In this document: positions 45,501-59,999 of the stretch, piece after piece
Layout: each line of letters starts with the position of its first letter
Numbering within the stretch: the first letter of the stretch is position 1
Assembly: GCA_036345935.2 (NCBI GenBank)
Contig: JADWOT020000002.1
Span: forward strand, 18,601,998 to 18,665,997
Reading direction: 5' to 3'
DNA: 64,000 nucleotides
Source of the DNA: Taenia hydatigena
Taxonomy: Eukaryota; Platyhelminthes; Cestoda; Cyclophyllidea; Taeniidae
Made by a program: the position numbers and the translations under genes
The notes under the pieces: generated by a model
Databases searched by the model: none
Told to the model about the DNA's origin: nothing
The model's input: only the letters and a program-made list of their open reading frames with translations

Positions 45501-48500
45501 CAGAGATTGCTCCAAAGTTGGATGCAATGAGGTGGTGTTGTGCGGTATTGTACTGCCGAACAAATCACTTCAAAAATGCTAAGCAAGTACTTAAGAAACC
45601 AGCTGCGAGCACAACTGGAATCGGTCTTGGCATGCACAGCTTTTTTGTCTGGTAAAATGCGTATCAATTGCAGAATGTGCGGGTTAAGTGTGATGGAACC
45701 ACATCTACTGTGGATTGACCTTTCGCCTCTACTTCATCAGCTAAGATTCCATTCGTCCATTGTTCCATTAAAGGGCCTGATTATTATTGTGTGAATTCTT
45801 GAGAAGTCATTGCAACAGACTCTTTACGGGTTCTTCGCCCCTACGGCATCCGTTCCACTTCAGATCACATTGGCAACAATCACAAGAATAGACATTAGGA
45901 CCTTGTCTAAGTTGGAAAATTTTGAAGCAGCATAAGATTAATAAAAGGATTACATCTTAAAAGACTTTTTGATTTTACAAGTCCACAAATCAATAAGTGG
46001 TGATAAACATTACTGAATGAGATCAAGTAGAAGTTAGAAATATAATAAAGATTTGCAAGTGTAACTTATTGATAAATGAGGAGAGGCTGAACGTCCAACA
46101 CTGCTAGCGCGAGCCTGATTCACTATAGAAAGATGCAAGAAAACAAGTGCATCCTTGAATTTGTCCACTAGCTAGCCCTCTTAGCAACAAAATTTATGGC
46201 AGGCAGACTAATCATCTATTCTAGGGAGCAATGCCTAAAACTCCTCGACTATTAAGGGAAAAAACTGTAAAAGATGAATGCATAAGATGCGATCAAGGGG
46301 CATGAAGATCGCCTGCTCGTGTATAGACATTGATGCAATATAAGGCAACCGCAAGGTTGAAAGCGAAGAATGTGATGGCAGTTGAGGAAGGAATTTGGTC
46401 ACCTGTGCTTACGCGATTTTCACAAGCTGCTCCAGATATTTGTACAGTTTTCATCCGTCCTGGACAAGGGTGGATTGAAAGTCCCTCGCAGTATCTTCTC
46501 TTTTGGCAATCTAAACGCTCGACTTGTTAAAATACAGCATTTAAATGAGTAAGGACACTGTACAACGATTGCCAACTGAATAAGACAGTTGTAGGAATGA
46601 CTACCAAAGGAATAACAAGAAAATAAACTAAGATCCAAATCTCGACCGAAAGCTGAAATGCGAGAGCATGAATGGCTAGAATCTCAACGAAGTGTGCATT
46701 TACTGAATTGCAATTTGAAAATTAGCTGTCTGTGGATGGCAGAGACTCCGTGTGCAAACTATAGCAGGTAAAGAGCATATCACTTTGAGCACGCGACCAT
46801 TTTTGCAACCAACGCATGTTTCACGATTTGCATAACTCAAAGTTTTCTCTCTTCACTTTAGTACAAGTAACATTAAAACCCATATGCTGATGGTTACTAT
46901 GCACCTTAGGCTCTATATATGTGGCAAGTCGTCTGTCTCTTCACGCTAGCAGCTGTTTTGTCAACTGCTCGGCGTTGGACATGTGGTGAGCAGTAGTGAA
47001 TAAAACTGTGCTGGAGGTGATCTGGAAAGGGAAGGAAGGAGTGAAGAGCAGTGTGAATTTTGAATGCTTTGACAAGTCACAACAAGAAAAGTGCTTCCAT
47101 ATACTTTAAAGTGGAAGATAATTAAGGAATGAAGGAGTGCTACAATCTCCCTTATGTATGGTGTCGGTCTCCGAAGTCGTAGCCTTGGCACCTTTTGACG
47201 CGGTCTGCCGAACCAAACCACCGAGAGCAAAAGGCGCGAACCGATCAGTATTTGCTGTGATTCGTCTGTTTAATGAGGCGATGCTTAAGAAAGTGCTTTT
47301 AATGCTCTTGCAAAGGGAACCATAATTAACACTCTTAAATGAATCTCATGTTCAAATGCACTTGGCGCAGCGTCCTGTAAACATAGATGGTTAATTTCTC
47401 ATTTATCCTCCTTACTCTCTTTTTGAACTTACCCCCTTAGCTCTCCTTTACCCTAAATGCCATTACACGGCCTTGCCTTATGCAATGTTTAGGGCCATGC
47501 CATCCTCACCACAGTTTATACAAAACCAATCAAAAGCATAATGACACCGTGCTGCTGGTACGTGTGTTTAGATTTTGCTGAAAATAGTAGCTGGGGTGCA
47601 GAAGATTGCAACAATTTTAGAGCGATTTGTGTATTGCAAACTTTTTTGGGGAATGAGTAGAAGGATCCGAAAATTGTAAACGTACCTGAAAACACATATA
47701 AATTGCAGGCAGAATAAATAAGCAACTGCTTGAGCATATCAATTCATATTTTAGCACATATTTCTAACAGACTTAAAATCTGCCTTTGTGTCTTCACAAC
47801 CCATATTATCGCCTAAGTCGCCTAAGCGGTGTTTGCGCCCCACTTAGCAAGAAGTCAGACGTTTAAGGTTATTTCAGTACTGCTTGTAGTCACCACTAAA
47901 ACGCTCAAACAAAGCATTTATCCATGAGGGTAATTTCTAAGAGATTTTCGGGGAAGGCAATGCATTTAAGATCATTTTTTACTTCTAATAATAACGTTGT
48001 TTTGCAATAATGCATTGTATAATGCACTTCATTTTGTTTGAATGACTAACTTAATCTTGGGTATGCAGTTAGGCAGCATCCAACTAGTCTCCAATGGATT
48101 TCGGCCGATAGACACTTCATTCTCGCTCTCAGTTCTCTGATGCGCATCAAGACTGATATCTGGCATAAGATTGTTTGGTAGTAAATTAGTCCTAACAAAA
48201 TCATAATCTAGGATTGAGCAGTCAGAGTAATCAAGTACGGTATGCACTCCCATGCTTAGTTGTCAATCCACTTATCCAGATAAAATCCTACACTAAAGGA
48301 CAATTAATGGATGTGCTATTCTCAACTCTACGTAACTGGTATTAGTCAAGCATATTCGCAAGCTCTGCAATGTAGTTGTCTTTGAATGGCAGTTATCCCG
48401 AGTCCCGTGTAGCTGCTGTCAACGCATTCACCTGGGATTCTAAATCAAGTGCTTTTGCAAACGAATTAATTCCATTTTAAGCACTGTCAGATTACGGGTC

Positions 48501-51500
48501 ATAACTAAAGTTGTGAGTAATTCGAATAAAATTTCAACCACAATTTCCTTCCAGGAATCCAAAGGACTTCAGCTCACAACTATTATCATACACTTTGTCT
48601 TGAAGCACACTTTCTCTTGGGCAAGCTCATAGAAAGTGCGTTTAACCAGTGCGCATCCAAAGCATAATTTTGTGCTATCCTCTGACTCAAGAAACTTTAT
48701 CGTCGTGAAGGCGACTACAAAAGGAACCGTCTTCGCGTGCAGAGGTAATTGTTATCATAAAAACGTTAAGCAGCTAACTTTGAATGCTAGTGAGCGGAGC
48801 TTCAGAGTCACAGAGCATTAAAATACGTAAAGTAGAGAAGTCTGCCACTGCTGGCATCTTTTTCCATGCAGTACACGTCTTCATGGGAACAAAATAGCTA
48901 TTGTATGCAGGAAAGGTATATCGCCTCAGAAGTTGACTTGGTGTGAGACAAGATTGGAGGCAGGACATCGGCTTCATTACTGCTACGGCCACTGGAGTGT
49001 TAAGTAGGATGAGAGAAGCAGAATGAGTCTTGTGGTAAGTAGTGTGTCAGGATGGAAAAACTGCACCAGAACATGCAAAAGATTTGTCTGCTGGTAAATT
49101 TGGATGAATTTGAGCTGCGCAAGTCTACTTTGGTTGACCGCTGAATATTGTGAGTCTCGTCTAATGGAAAATAAGGCTCTCACATGGCTGCAGGGCACAA
49201 TCTAATTCATTTGAAATTAACATTTAAAGAGCTCCATGTGTGACATTAACTGTTGGATAGCAGTCTGGAGGTTTAATGGTACATGCTTGAACTTTCCAAA
49301 AAGAGTTTTGAAATGACGGTTAATAACGTTGGGTACATTCATTCACACCTGTTCTTCCATCTGTGCATAATGACCACTAACCTGGCTGCATAGGCTATTG
49401 GAGCACTCCTAATAACTCAATTTACTACTCCAAATACATGCGCTTTCTTTCAAAGATGGCTTTTAATAATTAACAAGAGTGAGATTTCGCCCAATCTCGC
49501 AGAATTGTGGGTAACGGTTTTGGTCTGCTCCATAAGTCGCTCTATTTTTAGCTGCATAGACAACGTCTTAGTGAATTAAGGCAAAACACGAAACGTTGTG
49601 ATTGGGATTCATTGTAAAATAGACTGAATCGCCAACAAATGAGTCCATTCGCTTGCATCAAGGGTTAAAGCCAAATTAGCAGTGTGCTCATACGGATATG
49701 TCGAATCTGAAAATACCATCATGATCACGCTCGCAGATGAGCCTCATATTCAGGTAGTTGACAAGTTACAACGGCTATCAGGACAAATAGGCTTGAGACC
49801 TTCACAAAGAGGCCAAAAACAAATTTTTTGATCAATCTTGCAAAGTATCAAAAGCGTTATTAAATCGACACAAAAGTACCAATCAGGAACCTACTTAGCT
49901 CAAATAGCTTCACAAAAACAAGAGCCAAGGTATTGCGAAAATCAAACGCATTTATGTAGGAATCCCGTGTACCCCATTCTGATCTTGTGAATCTCGCTCT
50001 AAATTCATCTAGTAAGTTGCATTGTTACGTATCAATGTGTTATCGGTGGAATCATCATCAGCATTATTAGTGACTATAACTTGGGCAGTCACACACATTA
50101 GCATTTAGGCATTGCGAATATAAAATCAGAATGCAAAACCTTGACTGCAATAACTCGTCACAAACAATTCTTGCATTTCTATTACCCATTCGCTAGGAAG
50201 GTGCATTGCAAGTAACTATGCTATCTTCCTAATTAAGTGGGAGTCAGCTTTGAATCCAGAAAGTTTTATGCAAATAGAACTCCACGCGTATGGTTCCGTG
50301 ATCAGAGGAATAAGATTCCGTGATTTTGCAGACGTTTTCAATTACGTCGATGGTGCTGAGCAATTTATAGTTTTCTTAAATCCATTTAAGCACATATTTT
50401 GCTAAGTTGGCAATCAAATTTAGCATTGCCAATCTGCAACCACCACATTAAGCAGAAGCTTACGAAGAGCAATTCAATGAGCTCCATATTTTTGGTTGCA
50501 TTGGTGCTATTACCCTTTCATTCTGACAACGAGAGACAAGTGTAAACAAGTCCGTTTCCTTATTAGGCTGCTTAATCACAGAGTAGCGTGTTCCACGCTC
50601 ATAGTGTTTATAAAATTGGAGAGATCGACTCATCGAGATACCGGTTCAAAACCCAAATGCATACGAGTGACCGTGAAGGGTCATTTCCAACGGCGCGTTT
50701 GCCATTTATTTTAAGCCATTGCACTCAATATTCCATTTGGAATAATGCTTTGGAATGCGCAACTGTTGAAGAATTTAAAAGCGGATGGAAATGAGAAAAT
50801 CCCTTACTCATCGTGGGGTTTCGTTGCACACTTGTGCATAAGGTCCGTGTCTCAATAATCTTAAGATCCTAGTTAGGAAATCAGGCAGACCACGTCTTAC
50901 CCTTAACGCTCTAATCTTCTCTGCATGGTCGGTCACCGTGAAAGTGCAACCACTTGACTATACACCACACATTCGTCAGGTATAAGGGGAGGAAAACTAG
51001 ACGATACTGTATGGAGAATGAATGCCTTCAGTAGTCTTTGCAAATACCAACCATGTGGCTGCTCATATTATTAGATTAAACAAATGAATTTCATCTATTT
51101 TTCAAGGAAGATGGTGATTTTTCGGCAAATTATAAAATGCCTATGAAGTGCTTTTTATGAGGACTACTTAAGGGATCGGAAAGTCGAGACGCTGTTGTCA
51201 TGTAAGATGCTCGAAAGTTCGGATCCCAAAGACTAACCTATTAGAGCTTGCAGCACTTTGAATTCCCTTGGAATTCGCAGAAGAAACTGATTGCAACCTA
51301 CAGGCACCACTTGCACATGGCTTATACAACAGTGGAATAAATTAAACAACAATCATTAGAAATTTCGCTGCATTATAGTGATTAACTAGATGTCTCAAAT
51401 AAATGAGTCCTTTAGCTCTTACAAGTGAAAGGCTTGACCTTGCGCATTTCTGGTATGTGAAAGAAACGCATTTCCCACTCTCCACTTTTAGTCCAAATCA

Positions 51501-54200
51501 CATTCCCTAATCAAACCATCACGTCAATGAATTCAACTTGACAAGCTTATATAACAGCACACAAAATACTGCGCTATTCATGCACAGGTGTCGTGCCAAG
51601 CACCGCTTCGGTGCCTATTTTCGATGTCTATTTCTCAGATGCTCAGTTATTGCCGCATTATAACTTTTGTGCCAATAATCTCGCGTCACGCTATCATCCG
51701 TTCAAGCGGCGTGTAAACGTTCAAAATGGGACTATTGTTAAATAGACGTGAAAAAAGCTGTGCGAACGCAACCGTGCGACAATCGTTAAATACTTTCCAC
51801 TTGAAACGAGTAAACATTCTATAGTTTGGCGGGCATGATAATGCGATTCAAGGTTGACAAACTCAACTGAAACGAATCACAATATCCTTTTACTAGAGGT
51901 GGTGGCTAATCGCACACTGCCTAAACGAAAAGGCTGCTACCGCGATTCCCAAACAAAGTTTTAACGATGCTTCCATTGCAGACATCGCAGCTGGGTACAT
52001 TAAAGCATTTTATGGCAAAAGGAAACCCAGATTTGTTTAAAGCGAGATCACTTCGAAAGCAGTGTAATTTTCGAATTTCATATGAATCCCTACCCTGCAT
52101 TTATTCACAACATTGAGGATAGCAATGCTCAATCGAAGGATAGGTACAGCCGGACAGCGTGCAAAGGATAAGAGGGAAGACGAAGCAGCTTATTTTTCTA
52201 CTGTTGTAGCAAAGTAAACACCGAATGCTCTTATGTGTTTGCATCGTACTCGCTGTACTAATGCTTGGGATGGGCAAATGCGTCCATGCATTATTCTCTA
52301 CACTTGCTGGAACAATGTTCCAGTTGTTTCAGGAATGAGCTTTAGAGTTCAAAGGCCAACGTCCAAATGGGAACTTGAAGTATGCAGTGGCAAAGCAACT
52401 GCAACTTGAAATAGAGCGAAAAGGCATGATTTTGCAGGCAATTTCGCAAATGATCAAGCACATTGCGTGCAATTTGTGGCAAGTTCGGGGATGAAATAAC
52501 TCCTTCTGTAGCTATTCTCAATTACCTCTGTGCCCAAAGTTAAATGCATTTCTTCCGTGATCGGTGGGTACGACAAAGGGTAAAAAGCCTTTACTTTGTG
52601 CGGCCATTGTTTGCCTTTTGTTTACTTTGTGCTTTTGTGAACGCAACTGCTTCAATGGATGTATGAGGCATATTCATATTCCATGTCTTTTCCTTACCTT
52701 AGCAGTTTATTTACAAATGAAGCACTAGTTTGGCTCATTGCTTCCAAGCTAATAGCAACACAGCCTGTCATTTTGCAACATAAGTGTGATTGGCATAGCC
52801 TTTATTAACCTTGGTCTCCATCTTCTTCACTTCTTTTGTTATCTTATATGCTTAACTCTTTGGATGTTAGTTATTATGCACAGTCAATTTGCAGCTCAAT
52901 AACGTCCCTGCTTTAATGGCGGTTCTGGTCAAGTGATTAGATTCAGGCTTCTTTGGGCCGTTCGGATGGTGCGTTTGGCATTGCAGTAGCTGTTATAGTT
53001 ACTCTCTGCTCTGCTCCAAGTACATAAACACTTAACATAAAACCTAGAACCATTTGGAGGATGTTGAGAGCCCAAACCACCTGAAGCTAGGTTGGCTTGG
53101 ACGGATTGCGCCTGCCGTCCACGTCAAACCAGCAGTATAGGTTTGTGAAGACTCAGCATCACCAACAAGTGAAGTGATTCTACCCAGAATTATGCTAGAA
53201 GATCAACTCTGACGAGATCCTGATCTCAAAAGTAGGTCACTTGTGACACTGATCAAGATTGTCACAAGACTCACGCTACCGCAGTCATCGGTAGTGGTCG
53301 GATTTAATTTTAATAATGAGCGTAATCTCCATTGCATGACAAACTGCCATTATTGTGGGTTTCAACCATAATTTCTGATCTATAAGGCTAGAAGGCGCAC
53401 GTTTTTTGTGCCATTTACCATTTTTATCATAACTGCAGTAGTTCATAGAAAATGATCCTACTTTGAGTTATCTCGTCTCTTTACTTGCCGTTGCAGCTAA
53501 GCAAGAGCAACAATAGTTTCATCATATGTCTCCATTTGGTGTGGAGCTTATAACCAGTTTAATGCTCCGTGTATTCCTGGTCTCTGGTCTTTGACTTGTG
53601 CCTCTATTGTCATCATCTGTGTTGCATGCTTTTTGGGTGTTTGGACACTCCTCTGTCCATCAGTTTGAACGAGGGAAGAATTGACAATTACAGGAAAGGC
53701 CTAAAAGCACAGAACTTCCTGTTCCTAAGGCAATACATTAAATGCAATCCAGTCAAAAGTAGCTTAGAGTAGAGCAAGGAAATGGGTTTCGGCATAAACG
53801 CAAACCTTCATCTTTGCAGGCATGAGAGCTACGCTGTGTGCACTGATGTCAACATCAAGAAAAAAGGCATAAGTACATTCTCATTTGACCAAATGTGTGT
53901 AATATGGAAAGATATTCCATTAGTTCTACCATTAGTTAATGCAACCTTAGATGCTGCGCCTCCTTGTTGATGACATACTATTGGTTCTGTAAATCACAAG
54001 GCGAAAGGTCATCATATTGTACATCTTACCAGCATTCCATACCTACTAAGAACATGGTTAAATGAGTGGGAGAATGAGTGAACTTAATTCCTACTTATGC
54101 TTCCAAATTCCTCCTCATCGCTAACTAATCTGCGTTAAAATATCTATCAAACAAATGGATCGAAGGATGCAAACCTTCGTTGCGAAGTCGTTTCGGATTG
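39600..54200. other. Long stretch with no supported gene
   Basis: Nearly 15 kb of AT-rich DNA in which I find no exon with both a protein-like frame and splice signals. The longest frames (for example 43235-43567 and 43408-43704, minus; 40696-41007, plus) overlap one another or lack context. No tRNA, rRNA or tandem array was seen. Confidence 0.45.
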
Positions 54201-56081
54201 GTTTAATGGGTAAAAGAGATGGGTAAGATGCAAGGCACTCGTGTTTACATCTTCATTTGGAGCATTTCACCCACGACAGAGCCTCTAAGTGCCGCGTTGG
54301 TAATGCTGACAAGTACAACCATCACATAGGGCAAATGCCTCATCTTTCGTCGTCAGTGGCCAACACCTACGTGCAGCATATGCGAGGATCCTTCCCTGCA
54401 GATTGTTGTAAATGGTCATCGTCGCTTTCAGAGAGTTAACGAATCCACACCAACTCAGATCTTCATTGCGTCCGGATTATATTCCTCATCACGCAATCCT
54501 AACAGAAGGCTCGTGAAAGCACTTCATTCAATGCCACTAACTTATGCGATTCCACAGAGCTGTCTTGAAACATGCCTAACGATAAGTGAACTATTTCTGC
54601 TGCTGCGTTATGCTGCAGGAAAGTAGTGCATATCCATCCCTACCTGCAGTTAGCAAAGGAAGGACACACTCTGGATGCACTAAAATTGACAGGATGAGTC
54701 GCTGACTTTGGAGCTGACAAATACTATTTCGTCGCAGCACTAGAAAAATGGAGATAGCGCCTGTCAGACTCGTGGGCGACTTATGTACTCCTGACGAGGT
54801 TGCGATAGCCAATGCATGAAGATAATTGATGCAAATCCCATTTTTACGCAAAATCGCTGGCTTTTGCGATCTCTGCTGCTCTGACTTTGGTCGCCTGCAC
54901 CAGACTGCAAAAATAAGGTCTTCACTGATTTAATTCTGTAAGTACGAATGTGTCGCATGAATTATGGTTAAATGGGTTTATCGAGAACAGAAGTTATTTT
55001 GACAAGTTGCACAAGAGAATATTGAGAAAATCACCTGAAAGGATGCTTAGCTGACAAATCAGGGGAAATAAATGTCCCTACTTCTCATCTTAGCTGACAA
55101 TATCTAGTACAATACCGAGATCCCACTTCACTGGCCTCATGATCACCTGTCATTTTAAGATAGCTACAAGGACATACTGTATGCTGTCCATGCAGCATAA
55201 CTAACGCCCGTTGAAGTCACTCGGTATCAGGTGAGAGGTAGGTTGCATTTATTCCATATTAATCCCAAGAGTCCGTGTAGCATGAACCACAGTCAGTCTG
55301 CAGACATAGATGTGGTAAACGAAGATGCTGGATAGGCGATGTTAGTATCGAGGTTAAAGTTTACTTACAGTGCTGTAGTGGTGTCCGTCAGTCCGGTAAG
55401 AAAGCACATAAGATCCTCGACCCCACCGTGCCCATGTACTTTTGAGTGGCCTCTCAACAACTGATATCGCTTATGCCCTGAGGTGTGCTTTTGTACTTTA
55501 CTAGAATGGTTAAACTCTCACTGGGGATGCAAGCGATGATTGTGTCTAGCATTGGAAGGAGAGTTTGGCAGAAGAGAAGCTGTAACAAATATCTGCGTGG
55601 AAATTTACCAGAAAATGCACTTCGTAGAGTAGGCCTTTGCCACAGCGTTGCTCGCCTAGTTACAATGCAATTTGCATGGCAGATTCTGTAATGGATCTTG
55701 ACAAGCACAGAAAGTTTGCCACAATGAAGAAGCTTAATATAAAAGATTGGATGCGCCCCGCAAAATAGGCAAAATAAGTTAGGCTGAGGTTACCGCCTCA
55801 CCTAAACAAATAAAATTCGCACAAACTAGCACTGAGTATGCAAGATCTTATGTGTTATCTACAAAACTTTGTCGTTGCCTTAAAAATGTGCTGCGAACTG
55901 TAGAATCTCTGGCCTTCCATCACTGGAGGGTTAAGAATGATATTTGCCCTGGGCATCTAGATGATATGATTGTCCGCAATCCGCGTACTTTGTAGCAGAT
56001 AGCACATTGCTCCACTACCGGTGCACTTCACCGTAGGCACTGAGGCCGAATTGATTGCCTTAACACCATGGAGAAATGGGT

Positions 56082-56103
56082 TGCAACTCACAAATGAGTT
56101 GCA
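56082..56103. repeat. Conserved 9-bp hairpin in right arm
   Basis: tgcaactca, loop caaa, tgagttgca; counterpart of 10645-10666. Confidence 0.5.
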
Positions 56104-57155
56104 GAATGAGGTTTGATTTCTTCAGATTGAGTCGTGCATTTATGATCATGCTAGTTTTGGCATGCGTGTAATGTCTCTACTTACGCTCTGTCTAATTCAA
56201 CCCTTTAATGCACACTGCTCAAATGGACGATCGGTGTGGAGATCCACAGCAACTATAGTAGCCAAGTTAAATTGTGTTGGACTCTTACCGAGAAAATAGG
56301 ACTGGAATCAATTGGGTCGCATTGGCATATGCATAAGAAGCTTGCCTTTCACTGTGCATTACACATGCGCGTGCATTCAGAGCTGTTAGACTTCGGTGTA
56401 AATGATAGTACTTAATGACTGCTATCTCCAGTAGGACATGCAGGTAAAGCAGTGCATCTTGAAGTCTATTTGGACACTATTCTTAGCTAATGGAATGAAA
56501 TTGTAGGAATAAATTATGTTGTGATAGATTATGTTGTATTGTGTTAAGGTTTGGAAATGACTGTGGCAAAAGCGGTCGATGTAGGAGGAACTCCGATTTC
56601 CCACTTCTATCACTGGAACCTCATGGGCCCTCAGATTTATCGGCTAAGTTAAAGCGTTTCTAATCTGGCCGAATTCGGTGCCAACCGAATACATCTAAAT
56701 GCACTAACGATGGACCTATTTGACGATCCGTTCATGAGAATTTCCGATTTCTTACCGGGAGGTTTTACTCTCGGCCATCCACAACCTGACAAACTGTAAA
56801 ATGTTCGCATCGAAGCATTTAAAGATAGGGTTAGCGTTTATCCTTACAGTAGGAAATAAGAACACTGCCTGTAGGTGAGCTAATGCTTGAAAATCTAAAC
56901 CCATTGCTATCACATGACTGGATGTAGGTTAGGTATAGAGTGCCGCGCTACCTGCATTTTGATAGACAAATTGCCGCATTCTTGCGATCATCTCTTCATA
57001 CTTACTTCAAAGAGAAGGCTTGGAAGAGTTTCGCTTTTGTAGAGTCAATGGAATTGTTTAGCAAAACATAATTGATAAACGACAACTTAAAAATAATGCT
57101 ATAGGAAAGAGCATAAGTGTAGCAGAATCCTCTTTCGAATTGCCCGGAAGAGGTT

Positions 57156-57383
57156 TCAAATACGCAAAGTTTTATTGGCGTAGTTAAAGTCCGTCACCTC
57201 TTTTGCCAGAGAAGCAAAATAGAAAGGAGGCAATGATTTGAGAAACGTGTAGGTTTTGCGTAGTTTTTTGCCATTTATCTGAGATCCACATTTTGTTTGT
57301 GGATCCATTTGTTTAAACGGCGTGAACAACTTGATGAGGGGCAACGCTGAGCTCAGGCCGAATGTTCGAACAAATGAAGGAGC
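57156..57383 (-). pseudogene. Coding-like segment, unrecognised
   Basis: Minus strand, about 70 open codons ending in TGA at 57156: SFVRTFGLSSALPLIKLFTP, then KQMDPQTKCGSQINGKKLRK, TYTFLKSLPPFYFASLAKEV and ANKTLRI. The composition is protein-like, and it lies in the part of the right arm that has no counterpart in the left arm. No clear acceptor was seen (only gagtag near 57384). Confidence 0.25.
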
Positions 57384-58014
57384 TACTCACACTTCGCGCA
57401 CACCAATTATTTGTAACTAAACTCTGGTAGACTGCAACGGATGATGGTTCCAGTACATTTGCTACTAATGTCACTCTCGAGTTCTGGTTTCGCAATAATG
57501 CACTCCATGTAGGCATTTTTGGAGTCATGATAAATGAATCGACTCAAGTGTTTGTTGTAAAATATGCGCTGAGCTAGTGTGCTACTGAAAATTGAAGTAA
57601 GTAGGCGTGTCGTAATCAATAACCAATGACTGGTGTATTTATTGCAAAAAGCGCATTCTCAGTAAGAATAGTAGGCCCTAAACATTAACCCAAAATTAGT
57701 GAATCTTGAGTTGGCAAAAATTATGCCACTGCGGATAATGAGTGAGAAGAGTAACATGTGGAGCGGTCAAGCTTACCTCTGACGTGTCTCTGACAAAGGC
57801 GATTAATTCGAGGCTTTTCCAGAACAAAGAGCTCCAAAGATACTAAAGCACAAACAAGAAAATCAGGTGTTTATAGGCGATTGAGACTTTTTCAATTTGA
57901 AGACCAAGGAAATAATAAAGTTCTACACTAACAAGATTTTTTCGCATTTGAACGTCTCCTGTGGAATTCTGTAAAAATTATTTGATTTTTGTAATAAACA
58001 CCTAAGTCTGTGAG

Positions 58015-58209
58015 TTAGGACATGCGATTTTGCAAGAAATTTATTGTGACAGACGCATCTTGTCTCCGTAACTTGTAAGCATCCCAACTGTTTACTCTGA
58101 TTTTCTCTTCAACATGGTTGTCGATTTTTTGGCGGTGCTTAAAGGATTTTAATAGATCAATATAAGCGTTGCATTTGTCGACTGAGGGTTTACCTTTGCG
58201 TAGAACCAT
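58015..58209 (-). CDS. Putative small ORF or exon, unrecognised
   Basis: Minus strand, ATG at 58209 in context catcatgg, 64 codons to TAA: MVLRKGKPSVDKCNAYIDLL, KSFKHRQKIDNHVEEKIRV, then WDAYKLRRQDASVTINFLQN. It is highly charged (Lys/Arg/Asp) and without low complexity. Same arm-specific insertion and same strand as 57156-57383, so both could belong to one gene or mobile element. Confidence 0.3.
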   Translation of the reverse strand: MVLRKGKPSVDKCNAYIDLLKSFKHRQKIDNHVEEKIRVNSWDAYKLRRQDASVTINFLQNRMS

Positions 58210-58367
58210 GATGTGTAAAGAAGATAGCTGTCACTACTGTACCCACTCAGCTTATCAGCGATAAATCTTTTATGTGACACTTCAGGTGCGCAACTCTTAT
58301 GCTAACAAAAGTGCGTCCCGGACATTGATACCCTGATCATTTTGAAACTGCTAGAATGATTGAATGA

Positions 58368-58670
58368 TTGAATGAAAGCATAACAGGCAACGTTCGCAGT
58401 CTTTCCTTCTTTGTTGGGTGCCAAATTGGGATTAGCCATTCCCACAACACTCGCACATTAAAATCCTGCCTTAAGAATGTAGAACGAATAGCATTTCCGA
58501 ACAGTCGTAATCGATGCCTGTGGCTGCCGAGAAGACTAAGGGGAATGGGGGTAATAGATACCTTCTTAGCGAAAGGCATCGTAAGAGAATTTTTACTCCA
58601 CGGGCACAAAATCCGCCCGTTGTTACTTCTGGGGACAAGAAGCGTGTCCATTGAACAGAACGATGAGTAG
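58368..58670 (+). other. Open frame on both strands, doubtful
   Basis: A 100-codon plus-strand frame (containing NSRNRCLWLPRRLRGMGVID) faces a 117-codon minus-strand frame (58337-58690). One is a shadow. The plus frame looks slightly more protein-like, but there is no other support. Confidence 0.15.
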
Positions 58671-59534
58671 CAGACGAAAATTAATTGCAAGTGGACGGAG
58701 AAACACCGTGTAGCCTTCTAGTGGCTAAGGCAATAACTGTTATCCACTCCGATTGTGACACCCAGTATTTGTCGGAATGGCATTCGCAATGAGCCAGTTA
58801 AAACTGTCTATTAATTAATTAGCGATTCTATCAAAATGATATTTTATTGTTTTGCTGGCGTTATACGAAACGCATTCGCTAATGGAATGGCTTTCACATT
58901 GGATGTTAAAGTGACCCGTTTAGGGAAGCAACTTTCTGAATAAAGTGACGTGTAGGTTAATAGGTTATCAGAATACATTAGAAAGTTTATTTCTGTAAAC
59001 ATTTTGTGTCTTACACTCTAAACAAGTGTGCGCAACATTCCCGAGTGAAAGCAATGTGCACCACACAATTTGGTTTGAGTGAGAGGCGTTTAGCAAACAC
59101 GGATGTGGTACAGAAGACATCGCAAATTTCCTCGTGGTAAAGGAGTGGTTGGAAAGCTAAAACTTGTGTCAATACTAAGTCTATCTTCTTGCTTAAAGGG
59201 CATGGGTTTGAAGGCGGAGAACTTAACGTGGAATATGCTACACTGGTGACAACCCTGGTAAACCTCATCTCTTTCAACTACGATATGAGCATAAAAGAGT
59301 GGTTCTTAACTGCCAACTGTGGCCCTTAGATTTATTCTTGACACCAAAGTATAGCCGAAAGCCTTTGTGCCTTGCTTACGCCCTCTAAGGTCTGCGTTTG
59401 GCCGTAATTGACGCTGATATCATCACCCACACCGACCTGGATCTGTTGTGGTATCTTAACCCACCTCTTCGTTGACAAGAAAGAGAGGACGCCCGTTTTA
59501 AACTTTATTTCATGTCATCAAAAAGTGAACCATA

Positions 59535-59999
59535 ATGACGAGAAGCATGCTAGGGAACTTAAATAGAAGGAACTTGCCATGGTCTGCTCTCATGTGGAGT
59601 CATAGTTATACAAACGTTTTAGTGGTTGAGAAGTTCAGCGGCGTAAAGGCAAGTTATCTCAGCTTGCTGATGAAACGACCTCGATTCGCCGCATGCCCAA
59701 AAGACGGTCGAAACCAATGCTCTTACTATGCCATCCTCCGCCAACCACGCTATGCTCTACGATTAGATGATCATCCATCTCATTCTGCATTTTCCTACGA
59801 GCCTAGCATTTATTTTTGCAATTTGCAGACGAATTTGGAGAACGTCCATGCAGTTTCCTTACTTAACCTGGGGGCAGGTCAGTTTGTAGTAAAACTTCAA
59901 GCTTTCCCCACCGGTTCTAACAAGAGCATGATCGCTTCTCCTTCTACAAAACTACATTTGGTAGAGGGAAGAGATATTTGTGTTGGCTTCTACGATTAG
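59535..59999 (+). other. 154-codon frame within the inverted duplication, probably not a gene
   Basis: Open from 59535 to TAG at 59997, including KFSGVKASYLSLLMKRPRFA and CPKDGRNQCSYYAILRQPRY. The equivalent stretch in the left arm (9365-9830, opposite strand) has several stops and indels. If this DNA once coded, only one copy preserves the frame. Confidence 0.2.

Noticed and set aside
39600..54200. Possible hidden gene or defence-like system in the long central stretch
   Set aside because: No run of collinear frames, no repeats of CRISPR type, and no operon-like spacing; the region behaves as ordinary intergenic eukaryotic DNA.
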